Shown: piece by piece, positions 62,852-64,000 of the stretch | Numbering within the stretch: position 1 is the first letter of the stretch | Layout of the letters: every line of letters begins with the position of its first letter | From: CAYZUC01 sp964481705 | Lineage (GTDB): Bacteria; Bacillota; Clostridia; Lachnospirales; Lachnospiraceae | Direction of reading: 5' to 3' | DNA length: 64,000 nt | NCBI GenBank assembly: GCA_964481705.1 | Contig: CAYZUC010000004.1 | Location: forward strand, 1-64,000 | Translations under genes and position numbers: made by a program | The notes under the pieces: generated by a model | The model's input: only the letters and a program-made list of their open reading frames with translations | Database searches by the model: none | What the model was told of the DNA's origin: nothing

Positions 62852-63877
62852 TTGATAGAAGTTAAGAACTTAGTAAAGAAATATGGGAATCATATCGCAG
62901 TGGATGACTTAAGTTTTACTGTAGAAAAAGGACAAATATATGGTTTTCTGGGACCAAATGGTGCCGGGAAAAGTACAACTATGAATATGATTACCGGTTA
63001 TCTGGCAGCAACCAGTGGCTCAGTTACCATCAATGGTCATGATATTGTAAAAGAACCAGAAGCAGCAAAGAAGAGTATTGGATATTTACCGGAATTACCT
63101 CCTCTTTATATGGATATGACAGTATATGAGTATTTACTTTTTGCGGCGGAATTAAAGGGTGTCCTCAAAACAGAAAGAAAAAGACAGACAGAGGATGCCA
63201 TGGAAATGACAGGCATTACCGATATGAAGAATCGATTGATCAAGAACCTGTCAAAAGGATATCGTCAGAGAGTGGGACTGGCTCAGGCAGTACTTGGATT
63301 TCCAGAGGTCATTATTCTGGATGAGCCAACGGTTGGTCTGGATCCCAAACAGATTATTGAAATCCGTGATTTGATTAAGTCATTGGGAAAAGAACATACT
63401 ATTATTTTGAGCTCGCATATCTTGTCTGAAGTTAGTGCAGTATGTGACCACATTATGATTATTTCAAAAGGAAAATTAGTGGCCAGTGATACGCCAGAGA
63501 ACCTTGGAAATCGAATGAAGGAAAAAAGCTGTCTGAATATGACGATAAAGGGAACGCAAGAAGAAATAACGGATTTATTAAGCAATATGACAACAGTAGA
63601 GCACTTTGAGATTCATCCATCTGCTATTGCATTGTCTCAGGATGTAGAGATTAAGACAAAAAATGATGAAGATATTCGTGAACAGCTTTTTTATCGATGT
63701 GCAGAACATAAGAAGGCTATTATGAAAATGCAGTTATCCGATAGGTCATTAGAAGATGTATTCTTGGAATTAACAGAGGATGAGGGCTCTGCAGAGCAGA
63801 TTAAGGACGAGATACTATCTGAGACGGAAAAGACAGTATCAAAAGAGGAGGCAGTGGATCATGATAGCAGTATTTAA
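62852..63877 (+). CDS. ABC transporter ATP-binding protein
   Basis: A 341-residue ABC ATPase: Walker A FLGPNGAGKSTTMN, Q-loop and YLPELPPLYMDMTVYEYL, signature NLSKGYRQRVGLAQ, Walker B VIILDEPTVGLDP and the switch His in LSSHILSEV. A C-terminal ~110-residue regulatory extension follows. TTG 62852 has GGGAGG at a good distance; an ATG at 62846 is only 2 nt from it. With the permease that follows it forms an ABC-2 exporter of the type often followed by Gld-like genes. Substrate unknown. Confidence 0.92.
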   Translation: MIEVKNLVKKYGNHIAVDDLSFTVEKGQIYGFLGPNGAGKSTTMNMITGYLAATSGSVTINGHDIVKEPEAAKKSIGYLPELPPLYMDMTVYEYLLFAAELKGVLKTERKRQTEDAMEMTGITDMKNRLIKNLSKGYRQRVGLAQAVLGFPEVIILDEPTVGLDPKQIIEIRDLIKSLGKEHTIILSSHILSEVSAVCDHIMIISKGKLVASDTPENLGNRMKEKSCLNMTIKGTQEEITDLLSNMTTVEHFEIHPSAIALSQDVEIKTKNDEDIREQLFYRCAEHKKAIMKMQLSDRSLEDVFLELTEDEGSAEQIKDEILSETEKTVSKEEAVDHDSSI

Positions 63878-64000
63878 AAGAGAATTCCGAGCATTTTTTC
63901 AGTCGGTAACAGGATGTTTGTTTATCGCAGTAAATTTACTGTTTCTTGGCATTTATTTTACGGCATTTAATCTGAGCAGCGGATATATGTATTTATCCTA
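63861..64000 (+). CDS. ABC-2 type permease, truncated by the window end
   Basis: The first 46 codons are present: MIAVFKREFRAFFQSVTGCL followed by a hydrophobic helix (FIAVNLLFLGIYFTAF). AGGAGG lies 9 nt before the ATG, inside the ATPase gene, and the two frames overlap by 17 bp, so they are coupled. The gene continues beyond the window. Confidence 0.8.
   Translation, partial: MIAVFKREFRAFFQSVTGCLFIAVNLLFLGIYFTAFNLSSGYMYLS

Overview
The window comes from a low-GC, endospore-forming member of the Clostridia, most likely family Lachnospiraceae. The evidence is the ylxM-ffh-rpsP-khpA-rimM-trmD-rplS gene order, the sporulation genes (spoIVA, spoVAF, cotJABC), mecA, class III ribonucleotide reductase for anaerobic growth, and frequent TTG/GTG starts behind strong AGGAGG-type ribosome binding sites. 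No rRNA, tRNA, CRISPR array, prophage or insertion sequence was recognised. Three runs of exactly 10 N interrupt aspS, rpsP and der, so this is a scaffolded draft. The breaks in those genes look like assembly gaps, not mutations.

Layout. 0.1-2 kb: an AraC regulator, a broken small ORF and an orphan AbiEi-like (DUF6088) protein. 2-7.5 kb: hisS-aspS, a small STAS-like protein, a GreA-type factor, a cell-wall amidase and a CarD-type regulator. 7.6-11.4 kb: a DUF6311 membrane protein, a CBS-domain hemolysin/CNNM-like protein and a small membrane protein. 11.5-21.8 kb: a long translation, secretion and ribosome-assembly cluster: ylxM, ffh, rpsP, khpA, rimM, trmD, rplS, two signal peptidases flanking rbgA, rnhB, a FliK-like and an FlhB-C-like protein, yraN, pgeF. 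21.8-26.6 kb: prs, der-plsY-gpsA and a small orphan. 26.7-33.3 kb: a pseudouridine synthase, a divergent LigA, a TPR/trypsin membrane protein, metA and mecA. 33.4-38.7 kb: spoIVA, then PNP-mtnA-cdd-MTA/SAH deaminase. 38.7-54.3 kb: a membrane MutS-like ATPase and a surface module. 54.4-59.2 kb: tyrS, a 51-residue membrane protein, nrdD-nrdG-dut. 59.3-64 kb: spoVAF, degV, cotJABC (minus strand) and the start of an ABC exporter operon.

The most notable region is 40.5-54.3 kb. A class B sortase and a 3,248-residue wall-anchored adhesin share one promoter. The adhesin has a choice-of-anchor-A-like head, 17 FctA/Spy0128-like domains that each keep a Lys/Glu/Asn isopeptide triad, four SpaA domains, a Ser tract and an unusual SPITA sorting signal. 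Next comes a secreted CAP-domain protein whose leader carries two tandem c-di-GMP-I riboswitches, then a zinc-ribbon/LRR membrane protein. Together they suggest c-di-GMP-tuned surface behaviour, although the riboswitches directly control only the CAP gene as far as can be seen.

A second coherent set is the PNP, MtnA and MTA/SAH deaminase cluster. It suggests 5'-methylthioadenosine salvage by way of methylthioinosine. Other points of interest are a membrane protein with TPR and trypsin-like halves, a LigA with altered NAD-site residues, a spoIVA whose conserved N-terminus starts upstream of the first ATG, and a hairpin that is both a terminator and the amidase ribosome binding site.
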